This document shows positions 18,852 through 28,113 of a stretch of 64,000 nt of DNA, piece by piece. Position numbers and translations under genes: made by a program. Source of the DNA: Aeromonas sp. RU39B (GTDB taxonomy: Bacteria > Pseudomonadota > Gammaproteobacteria > Enterobacterales > Aeromonadaceae); the NCBI RefSeq assembly GCF_900156095.1, contig NZ_FTMJ01000010.1, forward strand, positions 62,001 through 126,000, in the 5' to 3' direction. Under the pieces are notes generated by a model. It saw only the letters and a list, made by a program, of their open reading frames with translations. It was not told the origin of the DNA and did no database searches. Positions within the stretch are counted from its first letter, which is position 1. Each line of letters opens with the position of its first letter.

Positions 18852-19673
18852 ATGCCAAGTATTGCTGCCCTGCTTTCCGAGACGCAGAATCTGCCCAATA
18901 TTCCAGAGGTGGTACGCGATCTCATTCAAACGCTGAATGAAAAAGAACCGGATATCTTGCTGATCGCCAAGCAGATTAACAAGGATCCGGTGATCTCTGC
19001 CAAAGTGCTACGGGTGGCCAACTCGGCCCGTTTTGGCAGCTCCCGCCAGATTGCCACCGTTAATGAAGCGGTGGTTCGTCTCGGGTTGGAGGTGGTGCGA
19101 AACATGGTACTGGCCTGTGGGCTCACTGGTGCCATGCGCGAGATCCCGGGTATTGACCTGCGCCACTATTGGGGCCGGGTGTTTGACGTGGCCGAGCTGG
19201 CGCGTCGGTTGGCAGTTAAGCTACATCGCAACGGGGAAGAGGTGTTTACCTGTGCCCTGCTGCATGACCTGGGACGGTTGGTGATGCATGCCGGTTTACC
19301 GGCCAACACTATTCACCGCATCGTCGATCTTGAGAGCAGCAAGGGGCGCGCCAAGGCTGAAATGCTGGTGGTCGGCTTCAACTATGCTCAGGTCGGTGCC
19401 GAGTTGGCTCGTCAGTGGCAATTCCCGGCGTTTATCTGTACTGCGGTTGAGCACCACTACAGCCCCCTGCTGGCGCCCGAATTTCATCTGGATGCTGCCA
19501 TTATCAACCTTGCCCTTGTACTCTCTACTCAGAGTCAGATCAGTAACGAAGCCCCGCCCGAGTGGCCTGCAGATCTGGCCCAACAGGCGGCGCTCCCTTG
19601 GCTCCTCTGCGCCAGCGTGCTGCAGGAGATGCGCGATCAGGGTAACGGCTACGCTTCGCTACTGGCTGCCTAG
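18852..19673 (+). CDS. HDOD-domain signalling protein
   Basis: A 273-residue single-domain HDOD protein (an HD-related output domain). It begins MPSIAALLSETQNLPNIPEVVRDLIQTLNEKEPDILLIAKQINKDPVISAKVLRVANSARFGSSRQIATVNEAVVRLGLEVVRNMVLACG, the standard HDOD start. An HDLGRLVMH-like stretch (LLHDLGRLVMHAG) follows near residue 140. Such proteins act in signalling, often linked to cyclic di-GMP, chemotaxis or quorum circuits; most lack proven enzymatic activity. The start at 18852 has GAGG at nine-base spacing; an ATG at 18843 lies too close to it. Confidence 0.88.
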   Translation: MPSIAALLSETQNLPNIPEVVRDLIQTLNEKEPDILLIAKQINKDPVISAKVLRVANSARFGSSRQIATVNEAVVRLGLEVVRNMVLACGLTGAMREIPGIDLRHYWGRVFDVAELARRLAVKLHRNGEEVFTCALLHDLGRLVMHAGLPANTIHRIVDLESSKGRAKAEMLVVGFNYAQVGAELARQWQFPAFICTAVEHHYSPLLAPEFHLDAAIINLALVLSTQSQISNEAPPEWPADLAQQAALPWLLCASVLQEMRDQGNGYASLLAA

Positions 19674-19753
19674 TCACTATCAGGGGCGGGAGACCGCCCT
19701 TGCCTTTTTCCCCCTTTCTCCGGCAACCTGTCCCTTTCACGGGGAGAGGCGTC

Positions 19754-20284
19754 ATGGAGCTTGAAACAGAGAGAGTGCGTTTGCGTGAGCTGGTAACAGG
19801 CGACGCGCCCTTTATTCTGGCGCTGCTCAATGATCCTGATTTTCATCGTCACATCGGTGATCGCGGCATTCGCGATCTGGCCGCGGCGAGTGATTACATC
19901 GAACAGGGTCCTCGGCAGAGTTATCGCAGCCACGGTTTGGGGTTGCTACTGGTCGAACGCAAGCAAGACGGTGCCGCCATGGGTATTTGCGGCCTGATCC
20001 GCCGGCCGCAGCTCACCGATGTCGATGTGGGTTATGCGTTTCTGCCTGCCTTCCGGCGTCAAGGGTATGCACTTGAAGCCGTTCGCGCCGTACTGGATGA
20101 TGGCTATCACCGTTTGGGTCTCGAGCGAATTGTGGCCATCGTCGCACCGGATAACCAATCCTCGCTGCAACTGCTGGCACGGGTTGGCATGCAGCCGGTG
20201 TCACACATCATGATGGGGGAGCAGAACTGCCTGCTGTTAGCGCAGCTTGATGCCGCCATCTCTGCATTACCGAGACAGGAATGA
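19754..20284 (+). CDS. GNAT-family N-acetyltransferase, RimJ/RimL-like
   Basis: A 176-residue acetyltransferase. ETERVRLRELVTGDAPFILALLNDPDFHRHIGDRGI is the common start of the RimJ/RimL branch, and the acetyl-CoA-binding loop reads VGYAFLPAFRRQGYALEAVRAVLDDGYHRLGLERIVAIVAPDNQSSLQLLARVGM. The ATG has GGGGAGAGG upstream. The stop overlaps a possible upstream start of the next gene, so the pair is probably cotranscribed. The acceptor (ribosomal protein, amino acid or drug) cannot be told. Confidence 0.87.
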   Translation: MELETERVRLRELVTGDAPFILALLNDPDFHRHIGDRGIRDLAAASDYIEQGPRQSYRSHGLGLLLVERKQDGAAMGICGLIRRPQLTDVDVGYAFLPAFRRQGYALEAVRAVLDDGYHRLGLERIVAIVAPDNQSSLQLLARVGMQPVSHIMMGEQNCLLLAQLDAAISALPRQE

Positions 20285-20301
20285 CATTACAGGGAGAAGG
20301 A

Positions 20302-20772
20302 ATGAAACACCTGGATCAACTCGATCTGGATATCTTGTCGCATCTGTTCCGTGATGCGGGCATGACCAACAAGGATTTGGCCGCCCTGGTCGGGGTTGCC
20401 CCCTCCACCTGCCTTGAGCGGGTGCGAAAACTGCAAGTTGAAGGGGTGCTGCGCGGTGCTCACTGCGACGTGGATCATCGGGCGCTCGGCGGTCACATTC
20501 AGGCCATGGTGTCGATTCGGTTGGCGCGTCACAGTCGCCAGATTATGGATGACCTGCGTGATGCCATTCTTGATCTACCGGAAGTGATCAGCCTGTTCCA
20601 CATGGGGGGCAAGGATGATTTTCTGGTTCACCTCTGTGTGACCGATACCGACCATCTGCGTAACTTTGTGTTTGATCACTTCACCTCGCGCGAAGAGGTG
20701 GTGCATCTGGAAACATCGCTGGTGTTCGAACACAAATTCAGCCGCACACTCCCCTGTTTTCAGGGGCGCTGA
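20302..20772 (+). CDS. Lrp/AsnC-family transcriptional regulator
   Basis: A 156-residue Lrp-type regulator: N-terminal helix-turn-helix (LDQLDLDILSHLFRDAGMTNKDLAALVGVAPSTCLERVRKLQVEGVLRG) and the C-terminal RAM ligand domain (VSIRLARHSRQIMDDLRDAILDLPEVISLFHMGGKDDFLVHLCVTDTDHLRNFVFD). The ATG chosen has AGGGAGAAGGA directly before it; an in-frame ATG 21 bases earlier overlaps the acetyltransferase stop. It is too divergent at the N-terminus to be the global Lrp. Amino acid sensing is the family norm. Confidence 0.88.
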   Translation: MKHLDQLDLDILSHLFRDAGMTNKDLAALVGVAPSTCLERVRKLQVEGVLRGAHCDVDHRALGGHIQAMVSIRLARHSRQIMDDLRDAILDLPEVISLFHMGGKDDFLVHLCVTDTDHLRNFVFDHFTSREEVVHLETSLVFEHKFSRTLPCFQGR

Positions 20773-20948
20773 CCGGCTTGCGGGCAGATCTTTGATGGTC
20801 TGCCCGTCTATGCGCTCTCCGTATTTCGTCTAGCCTCCCGCGCCCATACTGCCGGGTGTTTTCAGCTGCCTGGCAGGGTAACGGTTTCAATCACGTTCAA
20901 CGCATCTCATTGCCGCTAGCATGGCGCCATCTGTTGCAAGGAGGCGTG

Positions 20949-22556
20949 ATGAGAGTCAGCACAGGTTGGATGGTCGGTCTGATACTGCTTGGCGGTGTGT
21001 TGGGCGGCTGCAGCAGATCTGCTCCGGTTTCCACCACCCAGAGCGCGCCGCCCACGGCATTTGCCTGCTATGGCGAGGCGGAGTCAGGTTGTGACCTGCG
21101 TATTTACCAGGTGATGGTCGAGGCGTTTGCCGATGGCGACCCTCGGCGCGGTTACGGCACCGGTTACGGCCCTTCGCGCCATCAGGGGGATCTGGCCGGT
21201 ATTCGTCAGCAGCTCGATTACATCGCGTCACTGGGCGTCAACGCCATCTGGCTGACTCCGGTCTTTGACTCTTGCGCCGGGCAATCCGGCGATGATCGCC
21301 TTGATGCTACCGGCTACTTTGCCTGCAATTACTTTCATGTTGACCCTCGCTTTGGCACCAACGAGGAGCTCAAGTCATTGATCGACGCCGCCCATGCACG
21401 GGGTCTCTATGTGATCCTCGACGGCGTGTTTGGCCATGTAAACCGGGTTGGTATCACGGCGCCATCCCCACAGGGGCGACGGCCGGCGTTGACCTCCGGT
21501 GGTGCCGGTTACCCGGGTCAACTGGCGGATTACCGCCATCCCGACACGTTGGCCTATTTTCAGGAAGTGGCCCGCTACTGGATTGAGCACTATGGCATCG
21601 ATGGCTGGCGACTCGATCAGGCGTATCAGCTCGATGTCGCCAGTTTACGCGCTATCCGTATGACGGTTGAGCAGGCCAGCCGCGAGCGTCTGGCGCGCGG
21701 CGAGTCGTGGGGGACACTGGGCTATCTGGTTGGTGAAGTGTGGAATGACGCCCCCACCATAGCGCGCACTGCCTATGGTCCTGCGCAGGCGCCAGCGCTG
21801 CTCTCGGCGTTCGATTTTCCGCTGCGCTACGGTCTGGTACAGGCGCTGGCCGTGGAAGAGTCCGGCAAGGGCGGGCAGGGCGCTGATGTGCTCGATGCCA
21901 ACTGGAATCGTCGGGAGAACTATCCTCCTCATGCCATGCCCAATTTGATGCTCGGCAACCACGACTTGGTGCGCTTTGGTGACTTGCTGCAGCGTGGTCA
22001 TTTCAATCCAGCGGATTATTGGTTGCGCCATCAGGCTGCGTTCACCTTTCTGGCGGCGCATAGTGGCCCGATCACGCTCTATTATGGCGAGGAGTGGGGC
22101 GATGAAGTGCCGGGATATGCTGGCCAGATTGGGCAGGGCTGTGTTGAGCGCGGCTTGTGTGATGACCATGTTGCCCGCAGTGATGGCAAGTGGCCGGGGA
22201 ATTTTACGCCTGCGGCTGAGCAGAATGCATTACGCCGCTATCTCACCCATTTGATGCAACTGCGCACTGAGCATCCGGCACTGTGGCGTGGTCGCAGTCA
22301 GCGTTTGGTCGCGCAGCACGGCTTGTATGGCGTGCTTAAAACCGCAGACCGTGAGCAGATCCTCTACTTGCTCAATGTCAGCACTGAACAGCAACGCTAC
22401 CAGCTACCCCCGGCCTTGGCCAACGTACGGCACTGGCGGGATTTGCTAAGTGGTGAGCAGATAACCGTGCCCGCCGCAGCGGCGAGCATTCCGGTATCGG
22501 CGTTGAGCGGACGACTCTTGCTGATTGAAGCAGACGAGGCGGCAGGCCAGCCGTGA
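20949..22556 (+). CDS. Lipoprotein alpha-amylase family glycoside hydrolase (GH13)
   Basis: A 535-residue GH13 enzyme carried on a lipoprotein signal (LILLGGVLGGC, lipidated Cys21), so it is anchored in the cell envelope. Catalytic-barrel motifs are present: GVNAIWLTPVFDS, YFHVDPRFGTNEELKSLIDAAHARGLYVILDGVFGHV, GWRLDQAYQLD (nucleophile Asp), GEVWND (acid Glu) and LGNHDLVRFGD (His-Asp). A beta-domain ends the protein. AGGAGG supports the ATG. It likely trims alpha-glucans or maltodextrins at the cell surface; exact specificity is unknown. It is a single gene, convergent with the PepSY gene, which ends 15 bases beyond its stop. Confidence 0.9.
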   Translation: MRVSTGWMVGLILLGGVLGGCSRSAPVSTTQSAPPTAFACYGEAESGCDLRIYQVMVEAFADGDPRRGYGTGYGPSRHQGDLAGIRQQLDYIASLGVNAIWLTPVFDSCAGQSGDDRLDATGYFACNYFHVDPRFGTNEELKSLIDAAHARGLYVILDGVFGHVNRVGITAPSPQGRRPALTSGGAGYPGQLADYRHPDTLAYFQEVARYWIEHYGIDGWRLDQAYQLDVASLRAIRMTVEQASRERLARGESWGTLGYLVGEVWNDAPTIARTAYGPAQAPALLSAFDFPLRYGLVQALAVEESGKGGQGADVLDANWNRRENYPPHAMPNLMLGNHDLVRFGDLLQRGHFNPADYWLRHQAAFTFLAAHSGPITLYYGEEWGDEVPGYAGQIGQGCVERGLCDDHVARSDGKWPGNFTPAAEQNALRRYLTHLMQLRTEHPALWRGRSQRLVAQHGLYGVLKTADREQILYLLNVSTEQQRYQLPPALANVRHWRDLLSGEQITVPAAAASIPVSALSGRLLLIEADEAAGQP

Positions 22557-22571
22557 CCTGCCGCGGGACGG

Positions 22572-23945
22572 TTACTTGATAGCCGGTAGCGGGCGCAGCA
22601 ACTTCTGCGCGTGCTGCCACAGCATATCGAGCAACCAGACTGCCAGCAACGAAGCGCCGAGCAGCGGGAATGCTACTCCCAGCACCACCAACAAAACAAC
22701 GGCCCCACGCCAACTGGGCAAGGACTCGGGCAGCGGCGGTACACCAAGGCGGCCGCTCGGGCGGCGACGCCACCAGATCCACAGTCCACTGAGGCACGAG
22801 CCCATCACCATCAGGCAGAGCAGCAGCATCACTAACTGATGCGGCAGACCATACATCTTGCCCATGTGCAGCATGACCGAGGTTTCCACCGTTTTGGCGA
22901 CCGGGCCGTAATCTTGCCAGCGCACGTCGGTTAACACGGCGCCACTGTATTGATCGATATGCAGCGTGGCATCGTTACGCGGATCATCGGCAAAAATGCT
23001 GACGGTAAAGACACCGCGCTCCCCTTTTGGCAGGTTGATGCTGTAACTGGGGGTAATGTGACGGGCACTGGCGATGTCGACGACTTGCTGCAGGCTGATG
23101 CGACCGCTAGCCGCATGATCGCCCGCATCATCGCCGCCGTGATGGGTATGGGACGGCGGCATCGGTAAGGTCTCGGCGCCCCAGGGAACGCTCTGGTCAT
23201 GGGGCTGATTGAGGGTGCGGGTCAGCGGGGTAGAGGCCGGCACGTCATTCCACATGGCGGCGGGGAATCGATTCCAGACATCAGCAAAACGCTCGCCCCA
23301 GATACCGGTCCAAGTCATGCCGCTCAGGGCAAAAAACAGGAGACCGAGCGCCCCCCACACACCCAAAACAGCGTGCATATCACGCCACCACAGCCGGCCA
23401 CGGCGATCTTTACGTGGCAGCAGAATGCCCTGCATCCCCACTTTCTGCCGTGGCCACCATAGATAGAGGCCAGAGCAGAGCAGCACCAAGGTCCAGCCGG
23501 CGACCAGTTCGATAATGGCATCGCCTACCGGGCCAACCATCAGCTCGGCATGCAGTGCGCGGGCCGAGGCTTGCAGATTGTGCTTGTTGTCGAGCTTGCC
23601 GAGCACTCTTGCATCGGCCGGGTTAACGAACACCAGCCACTCATTATCACCTTCGCGCAGGATCACTTGGGCGCTGCGATCGGCAGCCGTCGGCGGCAAA
23701 TACTTGATGGCGTGGGCCGTCGGCATGCTGGCTTCGGCGGCCATCAGCAGGTGATCTGCCGGCATGGCTTGGCTGGTCGGTGCTACCTTGAGTAGTTGCG
23801 AGTACATCAGGTCATCAAGCTGTGGCTTGAACAGATAGATGATCCCGGTAACCGAGAGCAGGATCAGAAAGGGGGCGACAACCAGGCCGGCAAAGAAGTG
23901 CCAGCGCCAGGCGCGTTGGTAAAATGTGGTGGCGTGGTTTTGCAC
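22572..23945 (-). CDS. PepSY-domain membrane protein (PiuB-like, iron-related)
   Basis: A 457-residue protein of the PepSY-associated membrane family. Topology: one membrane segment near residue 20 (FAGLVVAPFLILLSVTGIIYLF), a periplasmic PepSY domain, two segments near 145-165 and 195-215, a second periplasmic part with a His-rich piece (PSHTHHGGDDAGDHAASG), then two or more C-terminal segments. RAWRWHFFAGLVVAPFLILLSVTGIIYLFKPQLD is the family start. Relatives sit with siderophore receptors and act as presumed iron reductases. The start codon is GTG with GAGG upstream. A partial Fur-box match lies upstream. Confidence 0.85.
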   Translation of the reverse strand: MQNHATTFYQRAWRWHFFAGLVVAPFLILLSVTGIIYLFKPQLDDLMYSQLLKVAPTSQAMPADHLLMAAEASMPTAHAIKYLPPTAADRSAQVILREGDNEWLVFVNPADARVLGKLDNKHNLQASARALHAELMVGPVGDAIIELVAGWTLVLLCSGLYLWWPRQKVGMQGILLPRKDRRGRLWWRDMHAVLGVWGALGLLFFALSGMTWTGIWGERFADVWNRFPAAMWNDVPASTPLTRTLNQPHDQSVPWGAETLPMPPSHTHHGGDDAGDHAASGRISLQQVVDIASARHITPSYSINLPKGERGVFTVSIFADDPRNDATLHIDQYSGAVLTDVRWQDYGPVAKTVETSVMLHMGKMYGLPHQLVMLLLCLMVMGSCLSGLWIWWRRRPSGRLGVPPLPESLPSWRGAVVLLVVLGVAFPLLGASLLAVWLLDMLWQHAQKLLRPLPAIK

Positions 23946-24014
23946 TGGAACCTCAAAACGTGACAGCTACTGGAATGTTTGCGGTGGTAGCATATCCATA
24001 ACCATTATTTAACG

Positions 24015-24036
24015 CCAGTTCGATTATCATTCACTC
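24015..24036 (-). promoter_or_regulatory. Possible Fur box upstream of the PepSY gene
   Basis: GATTATCATT within this stretch matches the right half of the Fur consensus (GATAATCATTATC) well, while the left half is poor. It is 70-90 bases before the PepSY start. The PepSY family is often iron-regulated, which supports it, but the match alone is weak. Confidence 0.35.
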
Positions 24037-24117
24037 GTTAACAACCCGAGTTGGCCGCCGGCCAAAGTGGCTGTGGTAGTGTGTCATATCGGTCAGGTGC
24101 AGTTACCGGGAGGGCGT

Positions 24118-24516
24118 ATGCAGGCTCACGGCCATTTCAATATGTACAGAGAGGGGCGCTTGCTGATTTGTCAGCCGATGGGAGCCTTTAACCTGTCTGG
24201 AGCCATGGCTTATGAACAGCAGTTCAAGGAGGTGGTAGCCCCGTTGCTGGGGGCTCCCTGGGGAATCGTCGAACTCACGGAAGAGTTTGAGGCCGCAGGG
24301 CCTGACGTGATTGAGCGCTTTAACCGGCAATTTCATTGGTGCGCGGCCAATGGGTGCGACTTCATGGCGGTGGTGATGCCTGAGCAAGGGTTTCGCCGTT
24401 ACATGGCCAATCAAATGCTGGCTGATGTCCCATTCATCGAGTGCCGCTATTTTGATGACGCGGCAAGTGCCATTGCATGGCTTCAATCTGCCCTGTCAAA
24501 GTGTGATGCGCGATGA
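24118..24516 (+). CDS. STAS/SpoIIAA-like protein, 132 residues
   Basis: A small cytosolic protein beginning MQAHGHFNMYREGRLLICQPMGAFNLSGAMAYEQQFKEVVAPLLGAPWGIVELTEEFEAAGPDVIERFNRQFHWCAANGCDFMAVV. The alternating strand/helix pattern and length suggest a STAS or SpoIIAA-like fold, but the characteristic phosphorylated serine is not evident. GGGAGG precedes the chosen ATG. It is single-copy in context and has no operon partner. Function unknown. Confidence 0.7.
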   Translation: MQAHGHFNMYREGRLLICQPMGAFNLSGAMAYEQQFKEVVAPLLGAPWGIVELTEEFEAAGPDVIERFNRQFHWCAANGCDFMAVVMPEQGFRRYMANQMLADVPFIECRYFDDAASAIAWLQSALSKCDAR

Positions 24517-24646
24517 GCCTATTTTGTAAGCAGGTTACAAAATCATTAATTAATTGCCACTTTAATGTTTTTTTAGTTTATTGATAGGTATCGTTGTGGG
24601 CATTTAGCTGAACACAGGATGTCCGAACGGATACATTTATGTAAAG

Positions 24647-24662
24647 TGTGAAACAGATCACG
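24647..24662 (+). promoter_or_regulatory. CRP site 1 of the mtl region
   Basis: TGTGA-AACAGA-TCACG matches nine of ten defined CRP positions. Confidence 0.75.
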
Positions 24663-24691
24663 TTACACAGGGAAATGTTCAGAGCATTTTA

Positions 24692-24707
24692 TGTGACATA
24701 AATCACT
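24692..24707 (+). promoter_or_regulatory. CRP site 2 of the mtl region
   Basis: TGTGA-CATAAA-TCACT matches nine of ten positions and lies 45 bases after site 1. Confidence 0.75.
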
Positions 24708-24764
24708 TTATTGCGTTTGCAAAATGACCTTTGGGTGTTTTGTAGCCTAATTACAGAGGTGAAG

Positions 24765-24780
24765 TGTGATCAGGATCACT
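24765..24780 (+). promoter_or_regulatory. CRP site 3 of the mtl region
   Basis: TGTGA-TCAGGA-TCACT matches nine of ten positions and lies 73 bases (about seven helical turns) after site 2. Confidence 0.75.
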
Positions 24781-24964
24781 GGTTGATGAGGGGGGAGGGT
24801 GGCCATAGTGTGACGAAGATCGTAAAAATCCCCGTTGCTGATCTGTTGTTACTGCAAACTGGTAGAGTTGAACTTGCTAAGACAACGCATGGAACAGCGG
24901 TTCGCCAAAACCGACTGATCCAACACCAATTGAGTGCCAATAGGATCAACAACGGGGTGCAGAT

Positions 24965-26884
24965 ATGTTATCACCGGATACCAAGGTCAAGATACAGAAT
25001 TTTGGACGCTTCCTGTCCAACATGGTGATGCCCAATATCGGGGCATTTATCGCATGGGGCTTTATTACCGCCCTGTTTATTCCCACCGGCTGGATTCCGA
25101 ATGAGACGATCGCCAAGCTGGTTGGACCGATGATTACCTACCTGCTCCCGCTGCTGATCGGTTACACCGGCGGTAAGCTGGTGGGTGGCGACCGCGGTGC
25201 GGTCGTGGGTGCCGTGACCACCATGGGTGTGATCGTCGGTACTGATATCCCCATGTTCATGGGCGCCATGATGGTCGGTCCGCTGGGCGGCTGGGCTATC
25301 AAACGCTTTGACAAGATGATGGAAGGTCGCGTCAAGAGCGGCTTCGAGATGCTGGTAAACAACTTCTCTGCCGGTATCATCGGCATGTTGCTGGCCATCC
25401 TCGCCTTCTTCGTGATTGGTCCGTTTGTTAAGACGCTCTCCAGCATCCTGGCTGGTGGTGTTGGCTTCCTGGTAGACAACCACCTGCTGCCGCTGACCTC
25501 GATCTTCGTTGAACCGGCCAAGATCCTGTTCCTGAACAACGCGATTAACCACGGTATCTTCTCGCCGCTGGGTATTCAGCAAGCCACCGAACAAGGCCGT
25601 TCGATCTTCTTCCTGATCGAAGCTAACCCGGGTCCGGGCTTTGGTATCCTGCTGGCCTACATGGTGTTTGGCCGTGGTGCTGCCAAGCAATCGGCTGCCG
25701 GTGCTTCCATCATCCACTTCCTGGGCGGTATCCACGAGATCTACTTCCCGTATGTGCTGATGAACCCGCGTCTGATCCTGGCTGTGATTGCCGGTGGTAT
25801 GACTGGCGTGTTCACCCTGACCCTGTTCAACGCAGGTCTGGTCTCTCCGGCCTCCCCGGGTTCCATCTTTGCCGTGTTGCTGATGACGCCGAAGGCTTCT
25901 TTGGTCGGTGTGCTGCTCTCCATCACTGCTGCGACTGCCGTATCCTTCCTGGTTGCCTCAATCTTTGTGCGTGCTCAGGCTCCGCAAGCTGACGAAGGTG
26001 ATGCGCTGGATGAAGCGACTCGCAAGATGAAGGCCATGAAGAGTGCCAAGCCGCAGGCCGCTGCTGCAAAAAAGCCGAGCGGTGAGCTGGCTGTACGCCG
26101 CATCGTGGTTGCCTGTGATGCCGGTATGGGCTCCAGCGCCATGGGTGCCGGCATGCTGCGCAAACGGGTGCAAGACGCCGGTCTGGACATCAGCGTCACT
26201 AACCGTGCCATCGATCAACTCGACGATCAGGTGGACTGGGTGATCACTCACAAGGATCTGACCGAGCGCGCCCGTCGCCATGCGCCGAACGCCCGTCATA
26301 TCTCGCTGACCAACTTCCTCGACAACGCGCTTTATCAGAGTCTGGTGAGTGAGCTGTTTGAAGCCGCTAACGACGATGTGATGCGTCCGACCCTGATGGT
26401 TGCCGCCAACGATGACAGCTTCGAGAGCCAGTCTTCGGAAGTGTTCAGCCTGTCGCGCACCGACATTCACCTCGGTCTGTCGGCCGGTGACAAGGAGACC
26501 GCCATCCGCACCGCAGGCAAACTGCTGGTTGAGGCTGGTTATGTCGAGTCCGAGTACGTGGATGCCATGCTCGAGCGTGAAAAGCTGGTCTCCACCTACC
26601 TCGGTGAGTCGATTGCCGTGCCCCATGGCACCATCGCCGCCAAGGACAAGGTAAAGCGTACCGGTATCGTGATCTGCCAATACCCGCAAGGCGTGCCCTT
26701 CGGCGATGGCAAGGATGACGTCGCTCGTCTGGTGATCGGCATCGCCGCTCGCAACGATGAACACATTCAGGTGATCTCTCGCCTGACCAATGCCCTGGAT
26801 GAGCCGGGTGTGATTGACCGCTTGGCGACGACCAACGATCCGCAAGAGTTGCTGGATCTGTTGGGTAGCGCACAGGCCGCTTAA
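24965..26884 (+). CDS. mtlA: Mannitol-specific PTS permease, EIICBA
   Basis: Imports and phosphorylates mannitol to mannitol-1-phosphate. All three PTS modules are in one 639-residue chain: EIIC membrane domain (about 1-335, e.g. [31 protein letters not shown]), EIIB with phospho-cysteine Cys384 in [15 protein letters not shown], and EIIA with phospho-histidine His554 in [10 protein letters not shown]. Both active residues fall at the same numbers as in the E. coli protein. It heads mtlA-mtlD-mtlR behind several CRP sites. Confidence 0.98.
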   Translation: MLSPDTKVKIQNFGRFLSNMVMPNIGAFIAWGFITALFIPTGWIPNETIAKLVGPMITYLLPLLIGYTGGKLVGGDRGAVVGAVTTMGVIVGTDIPMFMGAMMVGPLGGWAIKRFDKMMEGRVKSGFEMLVNNFSAGIIGMLLAILAFFVIGPFVKTLSSILAGGVGFLVDNHLLPLTSIFVEPAKILFLNNAINHGIFSPLGIQQATEQGRSIFFLIEANPGPGFGILLAYMVFGRGAAKQSAAGASIIHFLGGIHEIYFPYVLMNPRLILAVIAGGMTGVFTLTLFNAGLVSPASPGSIFAVLLMTPKASLVGVLLSITAATAVSFLVASIFVRAQAPQADEGDALDEATRKMKAMKSAKPQAAAAKKPSGELAVRRIVVACDAGMGSSAMGAGMLRKRVQDAGLDISVTNRAIDQLDDQVDWVITHKDLTERARRHAPNARHISLTNFLDNALYQSLVSELFEAANDDVMRPTLMVAANDDSFESQSSEVFSLSRTDIHLGLSAGDKETAIRTAGKLLVEAGYVESEYVDAMLEREKLVSTYLGESIAVPHGTIAAKDKVKRTGIVICQYPQGVPFGDGKDDVARLVIGIAARNDEHIQVISRLTNALDEPGVIDRLATTNDPQELLDLLGSAQAA

Positions 26885-26918
26885 TCCGGTTTTGTATTGG
26901 TCGAGAGAGGTTAATATC

Positions 26919-28061
26919 ATGAAAGCATTGCATTTTGGTGCTGGTAACATCGGTCGTGGTTTTATCGGTAAACTGCTGGCGGACGCGCAACATCAGGTGA
27001 CGTTTGCCGACGTCAACCAGGGGCTGATCGATCAGCTCAACCACCGTCAGGAGTATGCGGTGCAGGTGGTGGGTGAATCCCGCCATCTGGATCGGGTCAC
27101 CAACGTGGCCGCCGTCAGTTCGGCCGGCCCTGAGGTGATTGAGCGTATCGCTACCGCGGATCTGGTCACCACGGCTGTTGGACCTGCTGTCCTCGACAAG
27201 ATTGCCAGTACCCTGGCCAAGGGTCTGCAGGCCCGTTTTGAACGGGGTAACGATACCCCGCTCAATATCATCGCCTGTGAAAACATGGTGCGCGGTACTT
27301 CTCACCTGCGCGATGAGGTGCTGAAGTACCTGCCCGCCGAGTATCATGCGGCACTGGAGAGCAAGGTCGGCTTCGTCGACTCTGCCGTAGACCGTATCGT
27401 GCCGCCGGCTGCGGCAAACGATGATCCGCTGGAAGTGACCGTTGAGAGCTTCAGTGAGTGGATCGTCGATCGCGGTCAATTCAAGGGTGATGTACCCGAG
27501 ATTGCCGGGATGGAGACCACCGATAACCTGATGGCCTTTGTCGAGCGCAAGCTGTTCACGCTTAACACCGGCCACATTGTCACGGCCTATCTGGGTCGCC
27601 TGCGCGGTTATCACACCATCCGCGAAGCGATTGAAGATCCGGTGATCCGTAGCAAGGTGCGCGCGGCCATGGAAGAGAGCGGAGCGGTGCTGGTGCGTCG
27701 CTACGGCTTCGATCCCAAGCTGCACGCCGCCTATATCGAGAAGATCCTGTCCCGTTTCGCCAACCCCTATCTGGTTGACGAAATTGACCGGGTTGGCCGC
27801 CAGCCGCTGCGCAAACTCGGTGCGCAGGATCGTCTGGTCAAACCGCTGCTGGGCTGTCTGGAATATGGTCTGCCGTGCGAACAGTTGCAGGAAGGCATTG
27901 CCGCCGCGCTGCACTATCGCAATGCTGACGATCCCCAGGCTGTCGAGTTGCAACAATGGATTGAACAGGATGGCGTGGCTGCTGCGCTATCCCGAGCCAC
28001 CGGGCTTGCCGTGGACCATCCGGTTCTGGCCGCCATAGTGGAGCGTTATCACCAGCTGTAA
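26919..28061 (+). CDS. mtlD: Mannitol-1-phosphate 5-dehydrogenase
   Basis: Oxidises mannitol-1-phosphate to fructose-6-phosphate with NAD+. The 380-residue chain starts [20 protein letters not shown], a Rossmann nucleotide-binding motif; [14 protein letters not shown] and the [16 protein letters not shown] block with the catalytic lysine are typical of the long-chain mannitol dehydrogenase family. GAGAGG precedes the ATG, 34 bases after mtlA. The first 380 residues match E. coli MtlD (382) in length. Confidence 0.97.
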   Translation: MKALHFGAGNIGRGFIGKLLADAQHQVTFADVNQGLIDQLNHRQEYAVQVVGESRHLDRVTNVAAVSSAGPEVIERIATADLVTTAVGPAVLDKIASTLAKGLQARFERGNDTPLNIIACENMVRGTSHLRDEVLKYLPAEYHAALESKVGFVDSAVDRIVPPAAANDDPLEVTVESFSEWIVDRGQFKGDVPEIAGMETTDNLMAFVERKLFTLNTGHIVTAYLGRLRGYHTIREAIEDPVIRSKVRAAMEESGAVLVRRYGFDPKLHAAYIEKILSRFANPYLVDEIDRVGRQPLRKLGAQDRLVKPLLGCLEYGLPCEQLQEGIAAALHYRNADDPQAVELQQWIEQDGVAAALSRATGLAVDHPVLAAIVERYHQL

Positions 28062-28075
28062 ATAGTGCAAGATGC

Positions 28076-28098
28076 GGGGGAGGCCTGCTGCCTCCCCC
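28076..28098 (+). other. Strong hairpin between mtlD and mtlR
   Basis: Perfect nine-base arms GGGGGAGGC and GCCTCCCCC with a CTGCT loop sit between the mtlD stop and the mtlR start. No T-run follows, so it is not a standard terminator. The mtlR start just after it has only a poor ribosome binding site, so the hairpin may lower or couple mtlR expression. Confidence 0.65.
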
Positions 28099-28113
28099 CC
28101 AACGGACCCCCTT

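Larger units (their letters stand above)
24517..24964 (+). promoter_or_regulatory. Mannitol operon control region
   Basis: This 448-base gap contains no gene and is AT-rich by local standards. It carries three strong and one weaker CRP-type sites before mtlA (annotated separately; the weaker one, TGTGA-N6-TCGTA, is at 24809-24824). The layout predicts strong catabolite control of mannitol uptake. Confidence 0.75.

Noticed and set aside
26445-27956. 503-codon minus-strand frame over mtlA and mtlD
   Set aside because: It crosses two genuine genes with all catalytic residues present; no homology pattern or start signal of its own.
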